Assembly: GCA_964017235.1 (NCBI GenBank) | Contig: OZ024933.1 | Location: forward strand, 65,020,255-65,084,254 | DNA from: Sabellastarte sp. h YS-2021 | Lineage: Eukaryota > Annelida > Polychaeta > Sabellida > Sabellidae | DNA length: 64,000 nucleotides | Direction of reading: 5' to 3' | In this document: in pieces, positions 45,914-56,959 of the stretch | How positions within the stretch are numbered: the first letter of the stretch is position 1 | Layout: every line of letters starts with the position of its first letter | The notes under the pieces: model-generated | The model's database searches: none | What the model was told of the DNA's origin: nothing | Seen by the model: the letters and a program-made list of their open reading frames with translations, nothing else | Made by a program: the position numbers and the translations under genes

Positions 45914-47092
45914 TTACCTGATAATTAAAAAATAAAATGACCTTACCCGTAACATCTTGAAGGTAAAGGAATACCTAGATCCTGGGAGAGACTCCTGAAG
46001 ACTTGGTTGTAGCGGATGTGCCCCCCCCCCCCCCCCCCCCCCTTTTTCTTTCCGAGGACAACTGGTCTGAGGGGAAGAATCTAGGACTTGTTGTGCCGCC
46101 ACCATGGGTCCCAGATACATATTGTTGTCGGTGTCCGACCAAGTAAGGTCTTTTAGGTAAAAATTTGTGAATGTGTTGTGAGCTTTCCAGTGACAGGCTT
46201 GCATGATTTGGTCCACCGATACGCCACCGTAAAAGGCCTTAGAGGCCGCTAAGGCCCGGATGTCATGCACTTTGACTTGGACCAAGTCCAAGGCTTGTTG
46301 ATCTGCTTGTTTATAACAAAGTAGAATGGTTTGTTTCAACCATGAGGAGAGTGTAGCGGGTCTGATGTCTGAGGTATGTCCTTTCTTAAAGGAGATGAAA
46401 AGGAGAGAACGAGACCCTCTCAGGTCTTTAGTTCGGTCCAAATAGAACCTCAGGGCCCGCACGGGACACAGGGTCCTGTCTTCTTTAAACTGTCTATCTA
46501 CAATGGTAGTCAAAGCAGGAATAGTCACTGGTGACACACTTTGAGAACCTTCTCTTGCTAGTTGGTTTTTGGCTATGAAATCAGAAGAAGGGAACAAGGC
46601 TACCTTTTCCCATTGGCCTAAATTAGCTACTTTGTTAGCGACCCAGGCATGGATTTCGCTGCGGCGCTTGCCGGAGGCCAAGGCTAGCAAGAAAGCAGTT
46701 TTGAGAGTAAGATGTTTGAGGTCTGAGTCTTTCATGGGCTCAAATGGTGCTTTGGTGAGCTCGTTAAGGACAACAGAAAGGTTCCACTTGGGTAAATTTC
46801 TGGAACTTTTTGGACGATCCCTGTGAAAACTGGAGAGTAACCTATGAAGGTCTGCATTGTGCGCAATGTGTTGGGCCGTTGGGCCCAAAGTGTCAACGAT
46901 AGCAGTCCTGTAACCATCAATGGTCGAGGGGCGCCTGTTTAGGTCTTGGTACAGGTACATGAAAAAATCTGAGATTTGTTTCACAGATGGAGTGGAGAAA
47001 TCCACCGAATTTTCTCTGCACCATTTTTCAAATAGGGCCCACTTTGACCGGTAGATGGTCCTTGTTGATGACCGCTGAGGGGCAGCAATTCT
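45914..47092 (-). CDS. DIRS-2 tyrosine recombinase (YR) domain
   Basis: From RIAAPQ (47092) the domain is 392 residues and aligns closely with the first element's. Catalytic Arg lies in SGKRRSEIHAW (143), His/Arg in VHDIR (276, 279), Trp in HWKAHNTF (302) and Tyr in FTNFYLKDL (312). All are present and the frame is open, so this gene itself looks undamaged. A run of 22 C on the plus strand (46021-46042) encodes a poly-glycine tract after residue ~350. The sequence beyond it (to the stop at 45914) has no counterpart in the first element and may result from slippage. The frame is also open upstream to the nested insertion at 47623. Confidence 0.88.
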   Translation of the reverse strand, partial: RIAAPQRSSTRTIYRSKWALFEKWCRENSVDFSTPSVKQISDFFMYLYQDLNRRPSTIDGYRTAIVDTLGPTAQHIAHNADLHRLLSSFHRDRPKSSRNLPKWNLSVVLNELTKAPFEPMKDSDLKHLTLKTAFLLALASGKRRSEIHAWVANKVANLGQWEKVALFPSSDFIAKNQLAREGSQSVSPVTIPALTTIVDRQFKEDRTLCPVRALRFYLDRTKDLRGSRSLLFISFKKGHTSDIRPATLSSWLKQTILLCYKQADQQALDLVQVKVHDIRALAASKAFYGGVSVDQIMQACHWKAHNTFTNFYLKDLTWSDTDNNMYLGPMVAAQQVLDSSPQTSCPRKEKGGGGGGGAHPLQPSLQESLPGSRYSFTFKMLRVRSFYFLIIR

Positions 47093-47621
47093 CTCTGCCA
47101 CCTCCACAGAGAAGCCTTGTTCTTGGAGTTGTCCGCTCCTAGACACCAGGCGTGGAGGTTCAGCTGTTGTGGATTGTTGTGGAACACATAGTTGTGGGAC
47201 TGTTTGAGTAGGGTCGTTGACACTGGGAGTTGTAGTGGGATCTCTGTTGAGAGCTGCACTAGGTCCCAAAACCAGGGCATCCCTGGCCAGCCTGGGGCTA
47301 TCACGATGATCAGGCAATGACATTGCTTGATCTTTTGGATCACCTTGTGAAGGAGAGCCGTAGGAGGGTAGGCGTAAGCCGTGAGGTTGGTCCAGTTTAT
47401 GTTCAGAGCATCTATGTTCCAGGCCCTTGGGTCTGGGATAGGAGACACATATAGAGGGAGTTTGTGATTCAGGTGAGTAGCGAATAAGTCTACATGAGGG
47501 GTGAACCACTTTCGGCAGATTTGCTTGAAGACCTGAGGGTGCAGGGACCATTCTGTTGACTGCACTTGGTTGGACCTGGATAGGAGGTCGGCCATCACAT
47601 TCAGACACCCTGGAATGTGCC
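46981..47621 (-). pseudogene. DIRS-2 RT/RNase H polyprotein, 3' part
   Basis: C-terminal part cut off by the nested element. It holds the end of RNase H (HIPGCLNVMADLLSR) and the Dam-like region (VDLFATHLNHKLPLYVSP to APGWPGMPWFWDL), both close to the first element. It lies in frame with the 5' part once the nested element and one copy of its TG duplication are discounted, so the insertion is the break. The stop at 46981 lies in the YR overlap. Confidence 0.88.
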
Positions 47622-47689
47622 TGCCCCTGCGAAATATTGTTCAAGACTTCATGGACTGTGGTGAACAATTTTGAACAGATTAGAACGTT

Positions 47690-48260
47690 CAACATCCATT
47701 CAATAAATTTTTGAAAGAGAAGTTCAAGAACACTTGTTCAATACAGTTCAATAAGATAGTTCTGGAACACATATTTAACATTGTTGAAATGAATATGGTT
47801 CAATATAGTTCAATAAGACAGTTCTGGGACAGTTTTTGAACTTTGTTGAACTGAATATTGTTCAATATATTTCAACAAGATAGTTCTGGGACACTTTTTG
47901 AACATTGTGGAATTGAATAATGTTCAAAAAAGTTCAACAAGACACTTTCCAGGGCATTTTTTGAACTTTCTTGAATTGAATATTGCTCAATATAGTTCGA
48001 CAAGATAGTTCTGGGACACTTTTTGATTTTTGTTGAATTGAATATTGTTCAATATAGTTCCATAAGACAGTTTTAGGACACTTCTTGAACTTTATTGAAT
48101 TGAATATTGTTCAATATAGTTCAACAAGACAGTTTTAGGACATTTATTGAACTTTATTAAATTTAATATTTTTCAATATAGTTCATCAAGACTGTTTTTG
48201 GACACTTTTTGAAGTTTGTGGAATTGAATATAATCCTTGTAGAACATGTTTTGAACCTTT
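47690..48260. repeat. 62-bp tandem array at the left of the nested element
   Basis: Roughly eight to nine degenerate units, each with TTCAATATAGTTCAACAAGA, CAGTTCTGGGACAC and TTTTTGAACTTTGTTGAA. Starts of the GTTCTGGGAC/GTTTTAGGAC block lie about 60-63 bp apart (47821, 47883, 48008, 48069, 48130). Confidence 0.85.
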
Positions 48261-49429
48261 TTGAACTGAGTGTTTGCCAAAAAAAAACCTTGGTTAGCAT
48301 TTTAAAAATACAGCTGACATACTTTTTTTATGTAAACCAAAGAGTATGATAGCAAAGTGAATCATACTCAATAGATAATAGAAAGTATTATAAATATAAC
48401 TTGATGACAATTAAATCTGTACTTAGTTATAAATGTTTATTTTATGGCACATATTTTTGGAATCCCTATTTTTATCTTACCCTAAACACAATATATCTGC
48501 TAATGTAATAAGATACACTATTTATAGCACATTGTAGTTTGCTTCAAATGTGATTACTTTTATTCGGGATTGATTGAATCAGCTATTTATACTGAGAACA
48601 AAAATGCAAGTGTCACTGAAAGAACCTCAGAAATGCTTACCTACATCTCAAAGACAGCCTTTCTATTGGCTTTAAGATACACTCCAAGTTATTTGTCTCT
48701 TTGTTTAGAAAAAATCCTTCAGATTTGACAAGGAATGTCCATATGATTATCTGTATTATAGTAAGTGTATATCAACTGACCCTGTATATTTTGAAAAATT
48801 ATCAGATCGATATACAATTATTTTATAACCATAACTGTGACAGTCAGAATCCAGGCTATCTGAATGGTTATCAGAACAAACAAAGTGTGTAGAATCTAAT
48901 GTTTTTGTACTGGCCATGGGTGTCCATGCAGAGTTTGGAATTCTTGAGATAAGCTTATTGCCAGATGACTCCTGATTGGATGGTTTGAAAAAGAGAAACC
49001 TTTTCTTTGTTTATGGGGAAAGGTTGAAAGTTTAAACAGTTATATTAGAGTTGAGTGAATATAGGAGTTGACCCATGCATTTTGAACATCAATTTTTTTA
49101 AATTTGGATAAAATATGTCTTACTTGTTGAAGTGGATTTTGGAAGGATTGTATGGAGTGATATCTTATAAAGTAATTATAAACCCAAGAAAGGAGCTTAG
49201 TCAGTGTTGTGTAGAGAAAATGTGGAAGCTAAGTTCTGGAGGGAAATTGTTGTATCCAGCAAGATAATAAAGATACTGGGTAAGTTTACAATTTTACAAC
49301 TTATAATGTGTTCTTATCTTTTGAAAAAGCACATTTTCTTTCTTTTTAGTCTTCAACAGTGTTTTGCTTAGAACTGAGATTTTACATTGCGTTTTGTTTT
49401 CTTATCTAATATTTGCAATTTCTGGTTAT

Positions 49430-50440
49430 CTTTTATAATAATTATCTTGAACAATGTTGAACTACTGGTGTTCTATAAATATATAAATTTATAGAACATT
49501 TTAGAACAGAACATTTTGGAACTGTTTTGAATCTCATTCAGATATTTATCTTGAACAATGTTGAACTGGTTCAACAACTGGTTCTATAGGTATTTTGATT
49601 TATAGAACATTTTAGAACTGTGTTGAACCTTTTTAAAATAATTTTCTTGAACATTGTTGAACTACTGGTTCTACAAATATTTTGATTTGTAGAACATTTT
49701 GGAACAGAACATTTTAGAATTATTTTGAACCTCTTTTGGATAATTATTTTGAACATTATTGGACTACTTGTTCTATAAATACCTTTATTTATAGAACATT
49801 TTGGAACAGAATGTTTTAGAATTGTTTTGAACATCATTCAGATAATTATCTTGAACAATGTTGAACTACTGGTTCTATAAATATTTTGCTTTGTAGAATG
49901 ATTGGTACAGAACGTTCTTTAACAAAAGTTTTTCTGAACTTTATTGAACTGCCAAAGAGTGCCATTTCATGTTCTCACACATCTTAGAACGTTCTTGAAT
50001 CATTTGTTGAACACTTTATGGACAGTATTAAACAACTTTCTTGAACATTGTTGAACTACTGGTTCTACAAATATTTTGATTTGTAGAACATTTTAGAACA
50101 GAACATTTTAGAATTGTTTTGAACCTCTTTTAGATTATTATTTTGAACATTATTGAACTACTTGTTCTATAAATACCTTTATTTATAGAACATTCTGGAA
50201 CAGAATGTTTTAGAATTGTTTTGAACATCATTCAGATAATTATCTTGAACAATGTTGAACTACTGGTTCTGTAGATATTTTGCTTTGTAGAACGATTGGT
50301 ACAGAACGTTCTTTAACAAAAGTTTTATGAACTTTATTGAACAGCCAAAGAGTGCCATTTCATGTTCTCGCACATCTTAGAATGTTCTTGAATCATTTGT
50401 TGAACACTTTATGGACAGTATTGAACACTGTTCAAGAACT
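49430..50440. repeat. 100-bp hairpin-unit array and 390-bp duplication in the nested element
   Basis: Units of ~100 bp each contain TTGAACATTGTTGAACTACT, then GTTCTATAAATA and its complement TATTTATAGAAC separated by about 4 bases (for example 49770-49797, a perfect 12-bp stem). Hairpin starts lie near 49470, 49581, 49669, 49770, 49872, 50062, 50163 and 50265. A larger block is duplicated with ~390-bp spacing (about 49846-50028 and 50236-50418). Confidence 0.85.
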
Positions 50441-50496
50441 GCACTAGAACTGTTATTGAATGTTCTGGAACAGTTCAACAACATTTCGCAGGGGTG

Positions 50497-52160
50497 GCTT
50501 TCAATGTTATATGGTAGTGATGGCACCAGGTCATGATTTTCCACAGGAGAGCGCACATCTCTGCTGAGTGAGTTCCCCCTTGCTTGTTGATGTAGGCTAC
50601 CACTGTTGAGTTGTCCGTCGCAACTAACACTGTTTGATTCTGGCACTGGTCCTTGAAGTCTCGAAGGGCCAGGGAGACCGCCTTCAATTCTAGGACATTT
50701 ATGTGTAGCCTTTTTTCCCGCTCTGACCACAGCCCTTTTGTAGAATTTTGATCTAAGTGAGCGCCCCAACCTTCGTTTGAGGCGTCGGTAAAGAGTTGGA
50801 TACTGTGGTCCTTGGGATGAAGGTCTGAGCCTTTCATCACATTTGAGGGATTTTGCCACCAATCTAGGTGGGCTACAATGGCTTCTGTCCAAGGAAGGAG
50901 GTTGTCCAGCGACTGAGGATATCTCCAGTGCTCCTTGAGATGAAACTGAAAGGGCCTCATGTGAAGGCGTCCCTCCGGGACCATTTTCTCCGTTGAGGCT
51001 AGCAACCCAATTAGAGACATCAAACATCTTGCAGTCAAAACACGTTTTGACTTGAGTCGTAGGATCAAATCCTGAAGTTTGAGCCATCTCTCGTGAGTGG
51101 GTATAACAAGGGCTGAATCTAGGTGGTATTCGTAGCCCACGAACGAAAACACCTGAGTAGGTTTCAGTTCTGATTTTTCCTGGTTGATTATCCAACCCAA
51201 GGATTGGGTTAGGTCTACCACTGCCTGTGTGTCCCTTTGAGATTCCTCCTGGGACTGGGACCTGATCAGCCAGTCGTCCAGGTATTGGTGAATTCTGAGT
51301 CTTCTCGAGAGGGCCATTAGTTTCACTTCCTTTACAATCATCGTAAAGACCTGGGGGGCTGTGGCCAGTCCGAAAGGTAGGGAGGTGAACTGGAACACCT
51401 GGGCCTTGTAGCAAAACCTTAGGTACTTCCTTGAGTTGGGATGGATGGGGATGTGAAGGTATGCGTCTGACAGGTCTATTGACGATACCCACTCCCCTGG
51501 GACCAGGGAAGTCCGGATGGACTCCGGGGTTTCCATTTTGAACTTTTCTACATGTAGAAAAGTGTTGAGCCTGCTTAAGTCTATGACTGGCCTCCACCTT
51601 TGGTGAGGCTTGGGTACTAGGAACAGGCGACTGTAAAACCCGAGAGATTTTACGTTTTCCACCCTTTCGATAGCGTTCTTTGACAAGAGAGACTGGATAC
51701 AAGTGGCCAAGGCTTGGTCTTTTTGTTGGGCCTTGTACTCTGATAGAATCAGAGGAAATCTGATCAAGTTTGGCTTTGAACGGAATGGCAGAACGTAGCC
51801 ATTGGTGATAATGTTTAACACGTTTTGAGAACATTTGTTTGTTAGCCAGTCTCTCTTGAAAGAACGGAGGCGACTTCCTACTGGTGGACTGAATGAGGCT
51901 TTGGAGGAGTCATTGCGAAGGGGGGTTTCCACGCCCCCTTCCTCTGTTGTGGGGTCGAAAACGACCCCTGGAGCCTCTGAAGTTGGATTTTCCTCTTCCC
52001 GAGGGAAAGGATTGGTTACTGCTTTGAGAGGTATTGCCCCCATATGGGCGTTTCCTGTAAGAGCCTCTTTTCTTGTGGGGGCCATGAAAGGGCTTATTCT
52101 GGTAGGGTGCAAAGCCCTGAGAATCCTTTGAGGTGCCTTTTTTGAGAAGGAAGTCCTCAC
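50497..52160 (-). pseudogene. DIRS-2 RT/RNase H polyprotein, 5' part
   Basis: About 554 residues of a polyprotein that would be ~768 long, cut at the nested element. Reverse transcriptase motifs are intact (SSIDLSDAY, LPFGLATAP, active-site YLDD), as are the first RNase H motifs (FTDAS, LELKA, ATDNS). Everything before the break is open. The frame overlaps the last 251 bp of gag. The open frame begins at a GTG; the true start is unknown. It would copy element RNA into DNA, but is non-functional as it stands because the nested element adds foreign residues and a stop. Confidence 0.9.
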
Positions 52161-54026
52161 CTTCCTTTACAAGTTGAGACTCGAACAAGGAGGGGTCCCA
52201 GAAGGACGAGTTCCTAAGTTCTTGGCGTCTCGTTTCCCCTAGCTGGGGATGCAATAGAGTCATTTCGGCTTCGCGCCTAAGCAAGCCGGTATTAGCCATG
52301 GAATATAATTCCCTCTGGAGAATATGGGCTAGCGATTTGCTGAGACAGGTAAGAGCTCTATGTTGAACAAGAACAGTCTTGTTCCAAAAATCCAAGTACT
52401 CAGCAACTTCCTCATATCCGCGCTTTGCTGCTTTCTCAGGATTGGCACCTTTCTGGATCTGAGATTTAATCTTCTTGACAGTTGACTTGATGCTATGTTG
52501 ACACTTCTCCAAGGAAGCATTGCAAGAAGAAGAGGTTTTGGCAAAGGCAGCGGTGAAATTGAGGGTTGAGATATTTTGTCTAGCCTGATGTTCCAGCTCC
52601 TTAAGGACTGGCATAGGGACTTTGGCTACTGGTGCCCCAGGAGGTCTAGGAGTAATACAGATCTTGGCAAAGTCTGTATTCAACTCTTGGATTTTGTCTT
52701 GAAAAGTGGGCTGTCCGACCTTGTACCACTTAGAAGTGGAAGGAGGAGGCTTGACATATTTTCCCTCAGATAAATTGGCAGCTTTGAAATCATGTTGAAA
52801 TTTATCAAAGGCGTCCTTGATAACTGAGCTAAGTGGTAGGATAGAGGAAGGACCTCTAGGTCTGAGCTCTTGACGGCCTTTTTCGTCATCCAGACCCAAT
52901 ACTGAAGTTGAAGACCTAGGCATAGAGTCCCTGGGGTCAGGGAGAGAAAGAATGCGCCTGAAGGTGTCTACCTCTTCAGAGTATTGGGAGGGAATGTCAG
53001 ACAGGGCTACTTCCCTATAATAAGGGGGGTCTGGATCATGTTGTGGGAGGTCTTGATCAGAAGCTGCGCCTGAGGGCTGAGCCCTAGAGGGCTTAGAAGA
53101 CCTGTGTCTAGCCACAGGGGAGTGATCTTCCTCTGAAGATGACACATATCTGGACCTAGATTTATGCTTGCTCTTGTCAGAGTGTTTCTTAGGTCTAGGA
53201 TGGATCCGAGATTCGTCGGAATCCTCATACAGATGATCCGAGGCAGAGCTCGGTGTAACTGTTTGTCTGTGGCTTTGTTATTTATGTGAGTACGAGGAAT
53301 CCTTCGGTATTGCTTCAGAAGGGGCAACGTACTGATCCGAGGAGGTTTGATTTAGTACTAGACGAGGAGGGAGTGCTGGACCAACGGAGGGGGTAGGTCC
53401 AGATGAGCAGCAGAGTTGCTGGATGGACCAGCTTTAGAAGCATGAGGCGAGGGATCAACCTCGGCAGATTTTTTAACTGCTAACTCCTCTCGGAGTGATT
53501 GAAAAGCTTCTAACATGGACGCCTGAAAGGAACCCATTTGCTGCTGGATATGTATATTTAAGGAATCACCCAGGGATTTCTCTAGATTTCTTTGAATTTT
53601 GTTTTGTAAAACAGTACCTGGGGTGGGAGGAACAGCCTTGGCTGGGGTCTTTAGTGATAGAGAACTGAAGGCGAGAGGTTGAGGACGGGGGGGTGAGGTA
53701 AACAGGTTATTGGCAGCACTCTCAAGGTCTGCATTAGAACCATTAAAAGAGTCCCCATCGCCTTCACCCAAGAGATCTAGTTCATCTTTGGAACTAGTTT
53801 CCGCTTTTTGCTTTTTTAAGTACCGCTTCCTGTTTTGAATCTTTTGTAATTGTTCATCAGAGAGAGACGTACAAATATGGCAGGGCGCTTCAAAGGTGAC
53901 ACAGGGGTCATCTCCCTTGCCAGCCTCCCTACAGGTAGGGCAGTAATTATGAGTATCAAAACTGAAGCAAAAATGGCGGCATTTCTGAGCTCTCGGTTTG
54001 TCTTTGTTTGCTTGATGAAGGGACAT
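51910..54026 (-). pseudogene. DIRS-2 gag-like gene, frameshifted
   Basis: Starts at ATG 54026. The N-terminal cysteine/histidine cluster matches the first element (conserved HNYCPTCREAGKGDDPC, then CHIC). The first frame ends at a stop at 53358. Similarity of style resumes in another frame, open at 51910-53277, so there is an indel near 53340-53400; a further TAA lies in the second frame at 53278-53280. The C-terminus is Arg/Gly-rich (RGSRGRFRPHNRGRGRGN). The final TGA (51910-51912) is followed by CTC, and the same frame then stays open into the YR frame, as in the first element. Confidence 0.85.
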
Positions 54027-54251
54027 TTTAACGCAATAAAAAGACGTACAATTAAGATTGCCTGAACCGAGAAAACTCAAAACACGCGGATTGTAAGGAA
54101 ACTACTTAAGCTGTGAAATTAAAAATTTTACAGGATAATCTATGACATATATTTAAAGAAATATCCAAATATTAGCCTCCAACAATACGTGAATACTGAG
54201 AAATAAATGAAAATGTCTGTATATTTACAAACTGCTACCAGTCATCGTGGC

Positions 54252-54400
54252 CAACGAGAAAGTAGGGCGATTGGTCAGAAGTTATCACGTGACGACAACT
54301 ACCAGTATATCCGGTGGCTAACAAGAACGATCTTTTTTTCTAAGACGTTGGCCCCGGGTGTGGCAACCCGAGAACAGCATTAAGTCCCACATGGTAAGCT
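54252..54400. repeat. DIRS-2 inverted terminal repeat, 5' side
   Basis: 149 bp, reverse complement of 45234-45382 with two substitutions. Confidence 0.93.
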
Positions 54401-54420
54401 ATTGTAGCGTAATAAAATTG

Positions 54421-56377
54421 GAGGTTTTTACTGTACTCAGATTTTTAACACTTCTCAATCCAAATTAAACTCTCTAGTGTGGACACTCAACCCGGTTTGA
54501 GATAAATCTGCTTCAACCCTCAATCCTTGAGAACTCGGAATGTAGTGTGAACAGGGTAATTATAAGTACTCTGAGGTTCATCTCAAATGCAACCTTTTTT
54601 GGTCAAAAGAGTATTGGGTTCAGCTTTTATGAGGGGCTAAGTACTAAGCTGTATTAAAAACCTGTACCACTGCCTGTTGTTTTATAGATGTATTGCAATG
54701 AAGCAACGCCAAACTAGGTCAAACAACTTGAGTGTTACATGGATTTCATACACAGAAAATATAAATTAATAGACAGGTATTAGTATTTTAGAGTGCTAAC
54801 AAGTTTTAAAGAGTAGAATTATATTTAAGCTAACAGCTATGGCCTTTTAACATCTTAATGTCAGCTGGGCATACCACACCCAGCAGGAAAATGGGTGAAA
54901 GTGGATGAACATGTTCATAATTTTCTTAAAAGTTGTGACATTTTGAGTTGTGATATCACAATGTAAATGGAGATCAGGTAGTTCTAACACAACAAAGTAA
55001 CAATAAACATTATTAAAACATAGACATAGTCAAGCATTCTTAAAATTATGAAAAGTCCAAAAAGGTGATCCTGGTAGGATTACAAACTGCCTGCTTTCAG
55101 GTGATTTGCCCCAACAGTTTTGTGCAGTCCAAATATCTGGGGTGACACAGATTCTAAAATAAGCTAATCATATATTTTATGAAGCAATATGACAAGTGTT
55201 CAGACTTTAAAGACCAATTTCCAGTTTGGGTTATATTAGAACATTTTATCGGAAAATTGTGAAAATGAACTTTTTAGCCCGTCAACAAATGAGATATTAA
55301 ATCAGTAATTTAGGGTGCAAGAGCCATAAGGAAAGGCAAAGAAAGTCTCTGAGATGGATAAAACAGAAGGATTTGTATCTTCCTGTTTACTTGCACTCAT
55401 TACAGTAAGAAACACCAAATCTGCTACAGTATGTAAAATTTACTACCAAGCAACAGACCTTAATTCACTTTGAATTTAGGGGAAATTTAATCAAATTTGT
55501 GATTTTTGTGGCAAATTTTGAACATATACGAAAGTTGTTATATATTTGGTGTTATTTGTTTTCATTTTTGTTTAATGTTTACTGTGTAGCCCCGAGTGGG
55601 GAGTTAAACTCACTGTGGCAAATTTTACATTGAATACCGTATCATGGATTGGGGATCACAATAAAAGAATAATTAACAACTCCTCATACTGTGAAAGGCC
55701 ACAGATGACACAGTAGGGGAATTTAAGGGTGAATAAGGACACTTGTTCAAACTGAACAAGTTCATACTATTTACAACTTTTCATTTTAACACCTACAACA
55801 CTGCTTTTTAAGCAGCAATTTTTGGTTTTGGGGTACTGCCACTTAATTAAAATGTTTTTTTAAAAAAAAAAGACTTTACTAGTTTACGAATGATGAAAAT
55901 GAGTGGAACAACAACACCAGTGGGAAATATCACTCATGGCTAGGTAATGTACTAGCTTTAAGGTCTTTCAGTCAATGTGCTTCAAGCATCCCAACGAAAA
56001 TGCAGGAGAGATGTGCTTCTTGTAAAAAAAGGACAACAAATTAAGGTATTGTTATCATTTAAGTTGGATTTCAAAGGAAAAACACTGATTAAAACAAGAA
56101 AATTTAGATAACAGGGTAAATTTCAATTGAAAATACTACAAGGACCTTTTTTCTATTTCTATATGAAAGAAAGGTCTTTTTATTTGATCTACATAGCAAT
56201 ACATCATGTCATGTCAGAATTACCTTGATTTCAAAATACAAGCACTTATTGAGTCAACTGACACTTCACCAAATCTAGTGACCACTTAACGTAACCATGT
56301 GCCATTTTTAGAACAGGTGTATATTTAAGAGACATATATCTTTCTGACATTCTCTGGGATCTTCTTTTATCACTCAC
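54421..56377. other. Likely intron sequence
   Basis: AT-rich, no trusted coding segment. Near 54470-54560 the motif TAGTGTGGACAC and later TAGTGTGAACAGGG resemble MITE ends, but they are not inverted and no element could be bounded. Confidence 0.35.
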
Positions 56378-56461
56378 CAAAGCGTGACATCGTTGCCGAC
56401 TTTCCTGCACGTCTTTATTCAAGGTTTCACACTCAATACGTTTCTGTGTTACTTCTATTTC
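56378..56461 (-). CDS. Internal exon of a coiled-coil protein, partial host gene
   Basis: 84 bp, 28 codons in phase 0 at both ends, between a strong 3' splice site (TATATACTTGCAG|GAAATAG) and a strong donor (GCTTTG|GTGAGT). The peptide starts EIEVTQKRIECETLNKDVQE and ends SRQRCHAL, a coiled-coil pattern. It fits in phase with the exon at 43052-43141 downstream and with the candidate at 61357-61530 upstream. Consensus splice sites on both sides with an uninterrupted frame make this the most convincing host exon here. The family cannot be named. Confidence 0.6.
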
Positions 56462-56959
56462 CTGCAAGTATATATAAGACACACTTCCAGAAAACATTTT
56501 CACATAAGGAGTATTTGTAAAGCCATTTGACTGATGGGGACAACATAATTTACAAACACTGGGGTTAGCTTATACACATGAGTCAGCCTTAACTGTTCTC
56601 GCCCCAACAAATGTGGGTAATAATCAAAGCTTACATACAAATTTGAAATATTGTTGATTCTTTGTTGCAGGTGTACCTCTTATGTCAAGGTCATCAAAAA
56701 TAGCATCAGAGATGCCCGTACCCCACAGCCTGGAGAAAAGTTTTCAACACCATGAGATATAGAAATAGTGGAACAGTACAAAGATTGGGATACTTTCAGT
56801 GCAGTGTCAGTTAAATAAAGGTCAAAATAATCTTTAAAGTGAGAAAATAACATCGAGGAGAAAGAAAATGCATGTAAAGATAAAGTATTAAAACCAAACA
56901 ATTCAAAAGCAAGATGACAGTAATCAGTAAACTAAAAATATGATCCACACCTACAACCC
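56462..56959. other. Likely intron sequence
   Basis: Acceptor tract of the exon at 56378-56461; otherwise nothing recognised. Confidence 0.35.

Larger units (their letters stand above)
47624..50494. mobile_element. Nested non-autonomous element with CCCCTGCGAAAT ends and TG duplication
   Basis: 2,871 bp, with inverted ends CCCCTGCGAAATATTGTT at the left and the complement of CCCCTGCGAAATGTTGTT at the right. It is flanked by TG on both sides (47622-47623, 50495-50496). Its borders are fixed independently because the host RT frame resumes exactly across them. The left part (about 47690-48260) is a tandem array of ~62-bp units with TTGAATTGAATATTGTTCAA. The middle (48260-49430) is unique AT-rich DNA. 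The right part (49430-50330) is an array of ~100-bp units each holding a GTTCTATAAAT/ATTTATAGAAC hairpin. No transposase frame. The superfamily is not clear from a 2-bp duplication and these ends. Confidence 0.85.
45193..54420 (-). mobile_element. Second DIRS-type retrotransposon, inactivated, with nested insertion
   Basis: Same architecture as the element at 28032-33762 but with unrelated end sequence. Inverted repeats lie at 45234-45382 and 54252-54400 (149 bp, two mismatches). Outer ends are at about 45193 and 54420, and an internal complementary region lies at 45442-45546. Genes run gag, RT/RNase H, YR on the minus strand. It spans 9.2 kb because a 2.87-kb element with CCCCTGCG ends sits in the RNase H region; without it the length is ~6.4 kb. 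Gag carries a frameshift and a stop. It is a different DIRS family from the first element, and clearly older. Confidence 0.93.

Noticed and set aside
54430-54570. MITE ends (TAGTGTGGACA ... TAGTGTGAACAGGG) just right of the second DIRS
   Set aside because: The two motifs are direct rather than inverted, and no opposite end was found.
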